Shown: positions 1 through 7,316, counted from the first letter of the stretch. The stretch: 11,139 bases of DNA from Methylococcus sp. UBA6136 (GCA_002423305.1 DIVI01000007.1:1-11139); one strand, 5' to 3'. Numbers and translations: made by a program. Notes: generated from the sequence alone by a model not told the origin.

Positions 1-280
1 CAGGAACGCCCCACCCAATTTTGTCCGCAAAAGATGCCGTACCCTCCGGATCGTAAATGATCCCAACAGCCCCTCTACTAATGGCCTCTTCGGCATGCTC
101 AATACCATGAGATTGGTGACCATGCAGCGCAACAAAGAGGTCACCATGCACCACTTTTCGGCTATCCAACTGCAGACCGCTCACCGGAACATCCGGCACT
201 CCGGACAAATCGCCAAACCCTAAAAGCAGCGCGCTCAACCACTGATGCTGCGCTGATTCGGGACTGGTTGTCGGAATCAT
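1..280 (-). CDS. murE: UDP-N-acetylmuramoyl-tripeptide synthetase MurE, N-terminal part (runs off the left edge)
   Basis: Only the first 93 codons are present. MurE is the cytoplasmic ATP-dependent ligase that adds the third amino acid (meso-diaminopimelate in most Gram-negatives) to UDP-MurNAc-L-Ala-D-Glu in peptidoglycan synthesis. The visible part is the N-terminal UMP-binding domain: the segment GLQLDSRKVVHGDLFVALHG followed by a GHQSHG-like stretch and EEAISRGAVGIIYD matches the family pattern of D-S-R-x-V, G-D-L-F-V-A and a repeated G-A-x-A-I-I. The ATP-binding GTNGKT motif lies beyond the window. The ATG at 278-280 has an AGGA Shine-Dalgarno 11 nt upstream that overlaps the TAG stop of ftsI, so the two genes are probably translationally coupled (12-nt gap). 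MurF shares the general fold, but position directly after ftsI and the N-terminal motif favour MurE. Confidence 0.9.
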   Translation of the reverse strand, partial: MIPTTSPESAQHQWLSALLLGFGDLSGVPDVPVSGLQLDSRKVVHGDLFVALHGHQSHGIEHAEEAISRGAVGIIYDPEGTASFADKIGWGVP

Positions 281-292
281 GAAACGTCTTTC

Positions 293-2005
293 CTAACGGG
301 CCGCAATCATTGGGGCCTCGGGTTGGTCGGGGGCTATGTTCATCACACGCAGCGATTCCTCCATGACCTTGGAAAATACTGGAGCCGCTACCGCCCCCCC
401 GTAGTATTCGCCTGCCGAAGGCTCGTCAATCATCACCACCATGACTAATCGGGGATGACTGGCCGGAGCAAAACCGGCAAAGACCGCATTATATTTTGAA
501 GTCGTGTAGCCACGAGCACCCAATTTCTTGACAGTTCCGGTCTTGCCCGCCACTCGGTAACCCGGTACCGCCGCTTGGATCGCAGTCCCCTCCCTCGAAA
601 CCACCTTTTCGAGCATACCCGCCAGTGAGGTCGCGGTGCTCTCGGACATGATGCGGTGAGCCTCGCCCCCTTGATCTTTACTGACGAGACTGGCCATGGG
701 CATCACACCCTCATTCGCAATTGCGGTGTAGGCCCTTGCCAACTGCAGCGCCGAGGTTGAAACCCCATATCCAAAAGAGAGCGTGGCCTGATCAAATGCA
801 CTCCACCCATGGTAGTCAGACAGCCGCCCCTTAGCCTCTCCCGGATAACCCGTTTCCAATGGCTGCCCGAAACCAAGATTGTGGTAGAAAGCCCAGAATT
901 TTCTGGGTGGCACGCTGAGCGCAATCTTGCTGGTGCCGACGTTGCTGGATTTTTGTATGACCTTGGAGACATCCATTACGCCATAGCTGTGCACATCCTT
1001 GACCACATTGGTCCCGACATGCATGATGCCCCCTTGGGTGTTGATCATGGTATGAGGATGAGTCAGTCCCAGTTCAATCGCGCAAGCCACAGCAAATGGT
1101 TTCATGGACGAGCCGGGCTCGAAAAGATCGGTAATGGCGCGGTTCCTTGAGACATCCGGCGAAATCTTTCCGCGACTGTTCGGATTGAAGGCGGGTTGAT
1201 TGGATATAGCCATCACTTCACCTGTCTGGGGATCCATCATCACCAGGGTGCCCGAACGGGCCCGATGATGCGCCACCGCTGCCTTCAATTCACGATGGGC
1301 AATGTATTGCAATCTTGAATCGATACTGAGTGCTAGATCCTGACCAGGAACAGGTCGACGTACCTCCTCGGTCTTTTCGATGATACGGCGCTTGCCATCT
1401 CTGACGGCCCTCCTGGCACCATCCACTCCCCGCAAGGAACTGTCGAACACCAACTCCATCCCTTCCTGCCCTTTGCCATCGACGTTGGTTAATCCCACCA
1501 AATGAGCGGCCACCTCTCCGGTCGGGTAATAACGCTTGTACTCACGTTCCGCATGGACACCAGGCAACCCCATCCCCAGCGCCAGATCAGCCTGCTCAGG
1601 ACTCATCTTGCGCTTTAGGTAGGCAAAGGCTCGGCTATCGTTTTCACCGACTCGACGCATAAGCTCATCTACCTTCAAACCCAAACGCGCGGCGAAGGCT
1701 TTCAATGTGTCCGAGGGAATCTCAGTGCTCAAGAACTCCTTGGGACTGACCCATATTGATTTGACCGGGGTACTGACTGCCAATAACTCACCATTTCGAT
1801 CGGTAATACGACCCCGGTGCGCGGGAATAGGCATCACACCAACATGGCGCAAATCACCCTGATGCTTGAGAAACTGCTTATCCAGAACTTGCAGGTAACC
1901 CGCCCGCCCTATCAAGACTGTCAGCGATGTGAGAAGAATGCCCAGCAATGCGCGCCAACGCATGCTGTAGTCCGGAAAGGTCTGTTTGGGACGAATAATG
2001 AGCAT
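293..2005 (-). CDS. ftsI: Peptidoglycan D,D-transpeptidase FtsI (penicillin-binding protein 3)
   Basis: Septal class B penicillin-binding protein that cross-links peptidoglycan at the division site, acting in the periplasm while anchored in the inner membrane by one N-terminal helix and partnering FtsW and FtsQLB. From the chosen start it has 570 residues, normal for the family. A hydrophobic segment spans about residues 19-40, a PBP dimer (pedestal) domain follows with the typical HRGRITDRNGE motif, and then the transpeptidase domain with SSMK (catalytic Ser299, Lys302), SSN (353-355) and KTG (488-490), close to the E. coli positions 307, 359 and 494. I chose the ATG at 2003-2005 (MLIIRPKQTF) because it lies 13 nt after the ftsL stop; an in-frame ATG at 2059 would overlap ftsL by 41 nt. 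The Shine-Dalgarno at 2005 is weak (GCGGTAACGG), so translation may be coupled to ftsL. All catalytic residues are intact. Confidence 0.96.
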   Translation of the reverse strand: MLIIRPKQTFPDYSMRWRALLGILLTSLTVLIGRAGYLQVLDKQFLKHQGDLRHVGVMPIPAHRGRITDRNGELLAVSTPVKSIWVSPKEFLSTEIPSDTLKAFAARLGLKVDELMRRVGENDSRAFAYLKRKMSPEQADLALGMGLPGVHAEREYKRYYPTGEVAAHLVGLTNVDGKGQEGMELVFDSSLRGVDGARRAVRDGKRRIIEKTEEVRRPVPGQDLALSIDSRLQYIAHRELKAAVAHHRARSGTLVMMDPQTGEVMAISNQPAFNPNSRGKISPDVSRNRAITDLFEPGSSMKPFAVACAIELGLTHPHTMINTQGGIMHVGTNVVKDVHSYGVMDVSKVIQKSSNVGTSKIALSVPPRKFWAFYHNLGFGQPLETGYPGEAKGRLSDYHGWSAFDQATLSFGYGVSTSALQLARAYTAIANEGVMPMASLVSKDQGGEAHRIMSESTATSLAGMLEKVVSREGTAIQAAVPGYRVAGKTGTVKKLGARGYTTSKYNAVFAGFAPASHPRLVMVVMIDEPSAGEYYGGAVAAPVFSKVMEESLRVMNIAPDQPEAPMIAAR

Positions 2006-2018
2006 GACCGTTACCGCA

Positions 2019-2279
2019 TCAGGGCTGTATGGAAATAATGGACGATGCATCCGGCACACTCATGCCGAGCCGACCGCTTGCCTGTTTCTGGATGCGCTCG
2101 CGCTCGGACCATTTGTTTTGCTCAAACTGCAACTGCACCAATTCCTCGTCAGCCGTTTCACTAAGCTGCTGAAGTCTCTGCACCTCGGAAAATAAAAGTC
2201 TCGTACGGTATTTCATATGAACCACCCCCAAAGCTGATGCAACAGCGACGACAACCAAGAACAAAAACACCTTCATCAT
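2019..2279 (-). CDS. ftsL: Cell division protein FtsL
   Basis: Small bitopic inner-membrane protein of the divisome, which forms the FtsQLB complex that activates FtsWI. The 86-residue product has a very short cytoplasmic start (MMK), a membrane helix at about residues 4-21, and a periplasmic coiled-coil-prone stretch at about 25-62 with the family-like pattern LQFEQNKWSERERIQKQA followed by LGM at about 71-73. Sequence similarity is low in this family, so the call also rests on size, topology and place between rsmH and ftsI. Two consecutive ATGs (2277-2279 and 2274-2276) overlap the rsmH TGA stop (ATGATG), with AAGG immediately upstream and GGA a little further; either may be used, giving 86 or 85 residues. 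The cytoplasmic tail is much shorter than that of E. coli FtsL (121 residues), but resembles the compact FtsL of many beta/gammaproteobacteria. Confidence 0.88.
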   Translation of the reverse strand: MMKVFLFLVVVAVASALGVVHMKYRTRLLFSEVQRLQQLSETADEELVQLQFEQNKWSERERIQKQASGRLGMSVPDASSIISIQP

Positions 2280-3220
2280 CCTTTTTTTTCCGCGACCCTT
2301 AACACCGCACTACGTGACCTGATATTTGCTCTCAATTCCGTCTCGCCCGGCTTAAGTGCCTTACCAATCCGGCGCAACCGCGTTGTTTCGGGTTGCTGAA
2401 TCAAGTAACGCGAATCCCCAGCGCACCAACCCCGTTCCTGATCACGCATGAAGCGCTTGACTATTCGGTCTTCGAGCGAGTGGAATGAGATCACCACAAG
2501 TCGACCACCGGGTTTCAGCACCTCCAGCGCTTGGGTCAGCCCCGATTCCAATTCGGCCAGCTCGCGATTGATCTTGATTCGAATAGCTTGAAAGCTTCTC
2601 GTCGCCGGGTGCTTGCCCTTTTCACGCGTGGGTACGGCCTCCTCGATGAGCCTCACCAGATCACCAGTTGAAGTGATGGGCTTCCTGACCCGCTGAGTCA
2701 CGATCGAATGAGCGATCCTTCTTCCGAAGCGCTCTTCCCCATATTGATAGAGCACATCAGCCAATTCCTGCTCGGAAACGCTCTCGAGCCACTCCGCGGC
2801 GGTCTCCCCCTGGGTTGCGTTCATACGCATGTCCAATGGACCCTCTCGCAGGAAACTGAACCCCCTTTCTGCCCGGTCGAGCTGCGGCGAGGAAACTCCC
2901 AGATCCATCAAAATGCCGCTGACCTTGCCAAACCAGCCAAGACGATCAACCTCGACCTTCAGGTTAGCGAAGCTCGAATGCACCAGCTTGAATCTAGAAT
3001 CGTCTGACAGCGCCAATGCCTCTGCCGAACGGGTAGCCTCAAGATCCTTATCCATGGCCAATAAACGCCCCGCGGCCCCCAATCGTTCCAGTACCGCCAA
3101 GCTGTGACCGCCTCTCCCAAAAGTACAATCCACTATGAAATCGGTTGCGGTCAGTTGAAGCCCGTCCAGGGACTCAGCCAGCAATACCGACTGATGAGTG
3201 GGAACTGCCGCGGACTTCAT
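2276..3220 (-). CDS. rsmH: 16S rRNA (cytosine(1402)-N(4))-methyltransferase RsmH (MraW)
   Basis: Cytoplasmic S-adenosylmethionine-dependent enzyme that methylates N4 of C1402 in the decoding centre of 16S rRNA. The 314-residue length is standard. Visible motifs are THQSVLLAE at 8-16, the SAM-binding DCTFGRGGHS at 31-40, the acidic DKD near 57-59, the ILMDLGVSSPQLD segment at 103-115, an extended helical insertion with YGEERFGRRIA around 160-170 and the SFHSLEDRIVKRF motif at 245-257, ending in the typical RSRSAVLRVAE. The ATG shares its A with the mraZ TAA stop (TAATG), a classic termination-reinitiation junction, and the end overlaps ftsL by 4 nt. It is the second gene of the dcw cluster and should be co-transcribed from the promoter upstream of mraZ. 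Confidence 0.97.
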   Translation of the reverse strand: MKSAAVPTHQSVLLAESLDGLQLTATDFIVDCTFGRGGHSLAVLERLGAAGRLLAMDKDLEATRSAEALALSDDSRFKLVHSSFANLKVEVDRLGWFGKVSGILMDLGVSSPQLDRAERGFSFLREGPLDMRMNATQGETAAEWLESVSEQELADVLYQYGEERFGRRIAHSIVTQRVRKPITSTGDLVRLIEEAVPTREKGKHPATRSFQAIRIKINRELAELESGLTQALEVLKPGGRLVVISFHSLEDRIVKRFMRDQERGWCAGDSRYLIQQPETTRLRRIGKALKPGETELRANIRSRSAVLRVAEKKG

Positions 3221-3675
3221 TAAAACGAGAGGGACCCTAGCTCGGGAGATAACTCATCCTCGTCCGACTGCTCCTCATCTATCCATGCATCCCGGGCATT
3301 GACCCAACTTTCCTCATCCCAGATCTCAAACTTGTTGCCCTGACCGATCAGGGCAACCTTCCGCTCAAGTCCGGCAAAACGGCGGAGGGGTTCCGGGATC
3401 AGAAAACGTCCCTGGGCATCCATCTCACTTTCGGTGGCATGCCCTATCAAAAGTCGCTGAAGGCGCTTTGCCTTTTTATTGAGTGCAGGGAGCTTGACCA
3501 GTTTTCGCTCAATTTCCTCAAACTCAGGCAAGGGATAGAGAAGCAGGCATTTGTCGAGACCGACAGTCACGACAATCTGGTTGTCGCAACAATCACCCAG
3601 TTCGACGCGATAGCGGGTCGGCACTGCCAACCGGCCTTTGTCGTCTAGATTGATTGCACTGACGCCCCGAAACAC
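3220..3675 (-). CDS. mraZ: Transcriptional regulator MraZ
   Basis: First gene of the dcw cluster. MraZ is a ring-forming DNA-binding protein with a tandem AbrB-like (SpoVT) fold that, in E. coli and related bacteria, represses its own promoter by binding TGGGN repeats. The product has 151 residues (family about 140-155). Both signature DxxxR motifs are present: DDKGR at 11-15 within INLDDKGRLAVP, and DAQGR at 86-90 within MDAQGRFLIP. The start is GTG at 3673-3675, giving MFRGVSAINLD, the canonical N-terminus; it is preceded by a G-rich Shine-Dalgarno (GGGGGGAA) five to six nt upstream. The tail after about residue 135 is acidic (EEQSDEDE). The stop overlaps the rsmH start by one base. Its likely operator is visible directly upstream at 3689-3723. 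Confidence 0.96.
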   Translation of the reverse strand: MFRGVSAINLDDKGRLAVPTRYRVELGDCCDNQIVVTVGLDKCLLLYPLPEFEEIERKLVKLPALNKKAKRLQRLLIGHATESEMDAQGRFLIPEPLRRFAGLERKVALIGQGNKFEIWDEESWVNARDAWIDEEQSDEDELSPELGSLSF

Positions 3676-3688
3676 TTATTCCCCCCGA

Positions 3689-3723
3689 GCCCACTTCATT
3701 CCATTATCCCCCACTTTTCACCA
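3689..3723 (-). promoter_or_regulatory. MraZ operator: four TGG boxes at exact 10-bp spacing
   Basis: Read on the minus strand, the mraZ leader contains TGGTG-N5-TGGGG-N5-TGGAA-N5-TGGGC; the TGG triplets start at 3723, 3713, 3703 and 3693, exactly one helical turn apart. In E. coli, MraZ is known to bind direct TGGGN repeats separated by 5 nt upstream of its own gene. Two boxes here match TGGGN fully and two are degenerate in the fourth base. The array lies between the -10 hexamer and the GTG start, so bound MraZ would be on the transcribed leader, at or just past the start site. The phasing is seen directly; binding is inferred. Confidence 0.8.
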
Positions 3724-3734
3724 CTCTGGTCGCG

Positions 3735-3763
3735 AATATAGGAAGCCTGCACAAACAAGTCAA
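3735..3763 (-). promoter_or_regulatory. Sigma70-type promoter of the mraZ (dcw) operon
   Basis: On the minus strand a -35 hexamer TTGACT (3758-3763) and a -10 hexamer TATATT (3735-3740) are separated by exactly 17 bp. Each matches the consensus at five of six positions. Transcription would begin near 3728-3730, just ahead of the four MraZ boxes. The placement fits the known Pmra promoter arrangement. Confidence 0.75.
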
Positions 3764-4125
3764 GCCCATCAGAATTTTTGTCAAGCGGCGACCTCCCAAG
3801 AACCGGGGACAGTTGGGTTAGATCGAGAGAGGGAAGAATCTCGGATTAGCCGGCCCACAAGGGCGGCTAGGCAGATCAAAGGCAAACAAGCGAGAGCGGC
3901 TCATTCAGGATGCGCTTGAGCCAATTCAAAATATCGCAAGCTAAGGAGCTAGGCGCCGGAAATCTGACGACCCACCGAAGGCGCTGGTCGGCGTCAGTCA
4001 GGAAGGGAAATTAAAACGGCCGGAAGAAACACGGGAGATCACTGGGACCCCACAGGAACAGGCCGGTGACCAAAAAGGTCACCGACTGAAGACCACGAAA
4101 GAGTTCGCGTTATTTAGACTGTGAA
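3764..4125. other. Gene-free stretch between the dcw promoter and the DUF2892 gene, with hairpins
   Basis: About 360 bp with no convincing coding frame in either strand. It contains at least three inverted repeats: TAGCCG-g-CCC / GGG-CGGCTA around an ACAA loop (3847-3869), CTGACG / CGTCAG (3964-3969 and 3992-3997) with an inner ACC/GGT pairing, and a perfect 8-bp hairpin at 4064-4084. In many gamma and betaproteobacteria the rnpB gene sits upstream of mraZ, so I looked for it: the conserved GGAAAGTCCGG core of RNase P RNA is absent from both strands. I cannot assign a function; it may hold a small RNA, or 3' untranslated sequence of the DUF2892 gene. Confidence 0.5.
4064..4084. repeat. Perfect 8-bp inverted repeat, AAAAA loop (TTTTT on the minus strand)
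   Basis: CGGTGACC (4064-4071) and GGTCACCG (4077-4084) flank five A residues. It lies 41 nt downstream of the stop of the minus-strand DUF2892 gene, but neither strand has a T-tract after the stem, so it is not a standard intrinsic terminator. It could be an RNA 3'-end stabiliser or pause hairpin, or part of a structured RNA. Confidence 0.55.
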
Positions 4126-4371
4126 TCAGTGATGACTGGCCACAGGCGGCTCATCACCCGCTTCGACACTCGATTTGCTCAATCCAGAATAGACTGGACA
4201 CCACTGCAGTTTGGCAGTCGCGACCAAAACGACACCCATGAGCAACAAAGGGATATTGGCCAAAAACACAGACACCAAGAGCATACCGATGCCTACGCCA
4301 TAGCGAATGCGCTGTTCCTTGCCACCCACGTTGAACTCGCGAGTCATGGCGCGCTTGATATCAAAGTTCAT
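4126..4371 (-). CDS. Small DUF2892-type inner-membrane protein
   Basis: An 81-residue protein with two closely spaced hydrophobic stretches, about residues 26-40 (GVGIGMLLVSVFLAN) and 42-54 (PLLLMGVVLVATA), followed by the sequence LQWCPVY at about 56-62. The pair of short helices followed by a W-C-P-x-Y motif is characteristic of DUF2892 (the membrane part of YgaP-like proteins), whose function is largely unknown; in E. coli YgaP it is joined to a rhodanese domain, absent here. I chose the ATG at 4369-4371 because it has a perfect AGGAGG Shine-Dalgarno 8 nt upstream, while a longer frame starting at 4437 has no comparable site. The C-terminal tail is hydrophilic and ends HH. It is monocistronic by layout, divergent from uvrD, and 360 bp upstream of the dcw promoter. 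Confidence 0.8.
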   Translation of the reverse strand: MNFDIKRAMTREFNVGGKEQRIRYGVGIGMLLVSVFLANIPLLLMGVVLVATAKLQWCPVYSGLSKSSVEAGDEPPVASHH

Positions 4372-4473
4372 TGAGATGTCCTCCTGATTTAAGTTTTTTA
4401 ACATGGCAATTGTGCTGACTTCGCGCCAGCCACGCAAGGCGATTGATAGGAAGATTCCGTTAGAATGGGACGC

Positions 4474-6642
4474 ATGGACGTCACTCCGATCATCGACCCC
4501 CTGAATTCGGCACAGCGTCTTGCTGTTTGCTCCCCCAGCCCAACGCTACTAGTGCTCGCGGGTGCCGGGAGCGGAAAAACCCGCGTCCTCGTTCACAGAA
4601 TCGCTTGGCTGATCAAGGCCGAAGCGGTCACCCCACAACGCATCTTGGCGGTCACCTTCACCAATAAGGCCGCCAGTGAAATGCGAAGACGCATAGAGTC
4701 GCTCCTTGGTATTCCCACCCGCGATCTTTGGGTAGGCACTTTTCACGGGCTGGCCCACCGCCTGCTGCGTCGCCATGCCAGCGACGCCAAACTGCCCGAC
4801 ACATTTCAAATTCTCGATTCGGACGATCAGCATCGGATCATCAAACGGCTCATCAAAGGCCTGCAGCTTGACGAAAATCGCTGGCCAGCGCGCCAGGCGC
4901 AATGCTTCATCAACGCACAAAAGGAAGAAGGACGGCGGGCTCGCCACATGCCGACTCCGCATGACCCCTTTGAAAGCCAGATGCTCCGCATTTACCAAGC
5001 TTACGAAGAACTCTGCGAACGCTCCGGACTGGTCGATTTTGCCGAGCTATTGCTGAGAGCCCATGAGTTACTCCGCGACCACCCTGACCTGCTGGCTTTC
5101 TACCAAAAGAAATTCGAACACATCCTGGTTGACGAATTTCAGGACACCAACCGTATTCAGTATGCCTGGCTGCGTCTGTTGTCACAGGTCAGTGAAAACC
5201 TCTTTGCCGTCGGTGACGATGATCAGTCGATCTACAGCTGGCGCGGGGCCATGGTGGAAAATCTTCAGCATTTCCAGCGTGACTATCCCAGTCATACACT
5301 GATTCGACTGGAACAAAACTATCGGTCTACTGGCCACATTCTGGCAGCCGCCAATGCACTCATCACTCACAATGAGAACCGCCTTGGCAAGGACCTTTGG
5401 ACAGAGTTGGGCACGGGTGAGGCCATCTCACTCTACAGCGCCTTCAACGAGCAAGATGAAGCCTATTTTGTCGTTAATCGACTGCAGGCCTGGTCGCAAA
5501 CCGGCCATGCACGACGCGATGCGGCGATTCTTTACCGTTCCAATGCCCAGTCCCGGCAGTTTGAAGAAAAACTGGTGGCCATGGGTGTGCCTTATCGAGT
5601 CTATGGTGGCCTGAGGTTTTTTGAGCGGGCCGAGATCAAGGATGCCCTGGCTTACTTGCGGATCATCGCCAACCCTAAGGATGACGCGTCTTTTGAGCGC
5701 ATTATCAACACGCCAACAAGAGGCATCGGCGCCAAATCGGTCGACCTCATCCGCGATCTGTCGAGGAAGAAACAATGCTCTCTTTGGCAAGGCATGGAAC
5801 GACTTTGTCTGGATGAAACCTTGCCAACGCGAACCCGGAATCCTTTCCTACAATTCAGGTCCTTGATCGGCCACCTGCGCTCAACCACTCATGGATTGAC
5901 TCTTTGGGAAAAAACTCAAAGAACCCTCACGGATTCCGGCCTTCTTGAACATTACCGAAAAGAACGGAGCGAACAGGCAGAGCAGCGAGTCGAAAATCTG
6001 GAGGAGTTGGTTAATGCCGCAAGGCAGTTCGAACATGAGCCCACACTAGACCCGGAACTGCCTGTGCTTGAGCAATTTCTGGCACATGCCGCACTAGAAT
6101 CCGGCGAGAATCAGGCGAATGCGGATAATGATTGCGTTCAATTGATGACGCTTCATGCGGCAAAGGGGCTTGAGTTCGACATGGTGTTTCTCGTCGGACT
6201 CGAAGAAGGACTCTTCCCCAGCCTTCAGTCACTGGATGAAGCCGGTCGACTGGAAGAAGAACGTCGACTCTGCTACGTAGGCATCACCCGTGCACGTAAA
6301 AAACTGTACCTGACTTATGCTGAATCGAGGCGTCTTTACGGCAAGGAGACCTATCCTCGACCGTCCCGTTTCCTTAGAGAAATCCCGCCTGAGCATTTAG
6401 AGGAAGTCCGCCTGCGTGGCGGAAACAGCAAAGCCTCGATAACGGACGCTCGAGCCTCTTCGAGCCACACCGAAAATCAACCCTTCCGCATGGGACAACG
6501 GGTGGTTCATGGCAAGTTCGGCGAAGGCGTTATCCTGCAAGCCGAGGGAGAAGGCGCCCAGGCTCGCATCCAGGTCAACTTTTCAGATGCCGGCGTGAAA
6601 TGGCTGATGCTGGCTTACGCCAATCTCAAACATATCCGCTGA
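4474..6642 (+). CDS. uvrD: DNA helicase II UvrD
   Basis: Superfamily 1A 3'-to-5' DNA helicase that removes the nicked strand in nucleotide-excision and methyl-directed mismatch repair and dismantles RecA filaments. From the chosen start it is 722 residues (E. coli 720) and is alignable over its whole length. Motifs: Walker A AGAGSGKT with Lys35, TFTNKAA, GTFHGLAHR, Walker B DEFQDTN with Asp220-Glu221, GDDDQSIYSWRGA, EQNYRST, QLMTLHAAKGLEFD, and VGITRAR. The C-terminal Tudor-like domain (about 671-722) carries VVHGKFGEGVI, as in UvrD/PcrA. The ATG at 4474 is preferred because the N-terminus MDVTPIIDPLN matches E. coli MDVSYLLD and puts the catalytic Lys at 35; an ATG at 4465 would add three residues and has an AGGAAG 11 nt upstream, so it remains possible. 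I see no LexA box in front. The downstream HAD gene starts 11 nt after the stop. Confidence 0.97.
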   Translation: MDVTPIIDPLNSAQRLAVCSPSPTLLVLAGAGSGKTRVLVHRIAWLIKAEAVTPQRILAVTFTNKAASEMRRRIESLLGIPTRDLWVGTFHGLAHRLLRRHASDAKLPDTFQILDSDDQHRIIKRLIKGLQLDENRWPARQAQCFINAQKEEGRRARHMPTPHDPFESQMLRIYQAYEELCERSGLVDFAELLLRAHELLRDHPDLLAFYQKKFEHILVDEFQDTNRIQYAWLRLLSQVSENLFAVGDDDQSIYSWRGAMVENLQHFQRDYPSHTLIRLEQNYRSTGHILAAANALITHNENRLGKDLWTELGTGEAISLYSAFNEQDEAYFVVNRLQAWSQTGHARRDAAILYRSNAQSRQFEEKLVAMGVPYRVYGGLRFFERAEIKDALAYLRIIANPKDDASFERIINTPTRGIGAKSVDLIRDLSRKKQCSLWQGMERLCLDETLPTRTRNPFLQFRSLIGHLRSTTHGLTLWEKTQRTLTDSGLLEHYRKERSEQAEQRVENLEELVNAARQFEHEPTLDPELPVLEQFLAHAALESGENQANADNDCVQLMTLHAAKGLEFDMVFLVGLEEGLFPSLQSLDEAGRLEEERRLCYVGITRARKKLYLTYAESRRLYGKETYPRPSRFLREIPPEHLEEVRLRGGNSKASITDARASSSHTENQPFRMGQRVVHGKFGEGVILQAEGEGAQARIQVNFSDAGVKWLMLAYANLKHIR

Positions 6643-6653
6643 TCGTTGCAAAA

Positions 6654-7289
6654 ATGCGATTTGAAGCCATCATTTTTGATTGCGACGGGACCTTGGTGGA
6701 CAGTGAACGAGTCGGTAACGCCGTAATCGTTGATTGTGCCCAGGAACTGGGGCTCAGCATCACCATCGAGGAAGCACTCGAACATTTTGCAGGCCGAAAA
6801 ATGGCCGACACCATTGATCTGATAGCGCAATGGCTGGGCAAACCCGTACCCGACTGGTTTCTTCCCACCATCCGACAAAGAATGGCATTCGCCTTTGAAG
6901 AACGGCTTACGGCGATGGATGGCGTGCATGAACTGCTTCAAAAATTGCTCATCCCCGCTTGTGTCGCCTCCAACGGCCCTCAGGACAAGATGCAGATCAG
7001 CCTGAAGGTGACCGGCCTTCTCCCCTATTTTGATGGTCGGATATACAGCGCTTACGATTGCGGGAGCTGGAAACCCGAGCCCGGCATCTTCCTCTTCGCC
7101 GCGAGATCAATGGGGGTGAACCCAAGCGCCTGTGCCGTCGTGGAAGACAGCCCCTTGGGCATTCAAGCCGCACTTTCAGCCGGCATGACTCCTTTCGGAT
7201 ATACACCTGACGGAGACGACGCGCGTCTCGCAATCGGCGACACACGAACCTTCACCGATATGAGCTCCCTGCACGACCTGCTCCGATGA
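6654..7289 (+). CDS. HAD-family sugar-phosphate phosphatase, YieH (6-phosphogluconate phosphatase)-like
   Basis: A 211-residue cytoplasmic hydrolase of the haloacid dehalogenase superfamily. The nucleophile motif FDCDGTLVDSE places the catalytic aspartates at 9 and 11; motif II is SNGP (106-109), the motif III lysine is in WKPEP (139-143), and motif IV is EDS (164-166). The cap is the helical type inserted after motif I. Closest recognisable relative is E. coli YieH, which dephosphorylates 6-phosphogluconate: both share SNGP-x2-KMQ-S and the YD-x3-WKP-x-P pattern. Phosphoglycolate phosphatase or beta-phosphoglucomutase-like activity cannot be excluded, since substrate choice in this family is hard to read. 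The ATG at 6654 directly precedes RFEAIIFDCDG; a longer frame from 6600 would overlap uvrD. The Shine-Dalgarno is weak, so it is probably translated by coupling to uvrD. Confidence 0.88.
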   Translation: MRFEAIIFDCDGTLVDSERVGNAVIVDCAQELGLSITIEEALEHFAGRKMADTIDLIAQWLGKPVPDWFLPTIRQRMAFAFEERLTAMDGVHELLQKLLIPACVASNGPQDKMQISLKVTGLLPYFDGRIYSAYDCGSWKPEPGIFLFAARSMGVNPSACAVVEDSPLGIQAALSAGMTPFGYTPDGDDARLAIGDTRTFTDMSSLHDLLR

Positions 7290-7316
7290 TCGGCACAACC
7301 AGCGCCGATCTTTTTT
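7288..7316 (+). terminator. Intrinsic terminator of the uvrD-HAD operon
   Basis: A 7-bp stem, GATCGGC (7288-7294) and GCCGATC (7304-7310), with a 9-nt loop, is followed by six T residues (7311-7316). The left arm overlaps the TGA stop of the HAD phosphatase gene, so termination would occur almost immediately after translation ends. Confidence 0.8.

Noticed and set aside
809..1150. 113-codon plus-strand frame inside ftsI
   Set aside because: It is antisense to the ftsI transpeptidase domain, where the minus-strand frame has all catalytic motifs.
3776..3785. Second -35 (TTGACA on the minus strand near 3779-3784) upstream of the mraZ promoter
   Set aside because: No acceptable -10 hexamer lies 16-18 bp downstream; the downstream TTGACT/TATATT pair fits much better.
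3638..3919. 93-codon plus-strand frame starting in mraZ and running through the dcw promoter
   Set aside because: It runs antisense over mraZ, the MraZ boxes and the promoter, and its translation has no family features or Shine-Dalgarno.
3764..4125. RNase P RNA gene (rnpB), expected here by synteny
   Set aside because: The invariant GGAAAGTCCGG core and the other conserved RNase P elements are not found on either strand.
4395..4473. LexA (SOS) box in front of uvrD
   Set aside because: The only candidate, CTG-N9-CAG at about 4413-4427, has the wrong spacing and lacks the CTGT/ACAG ends.
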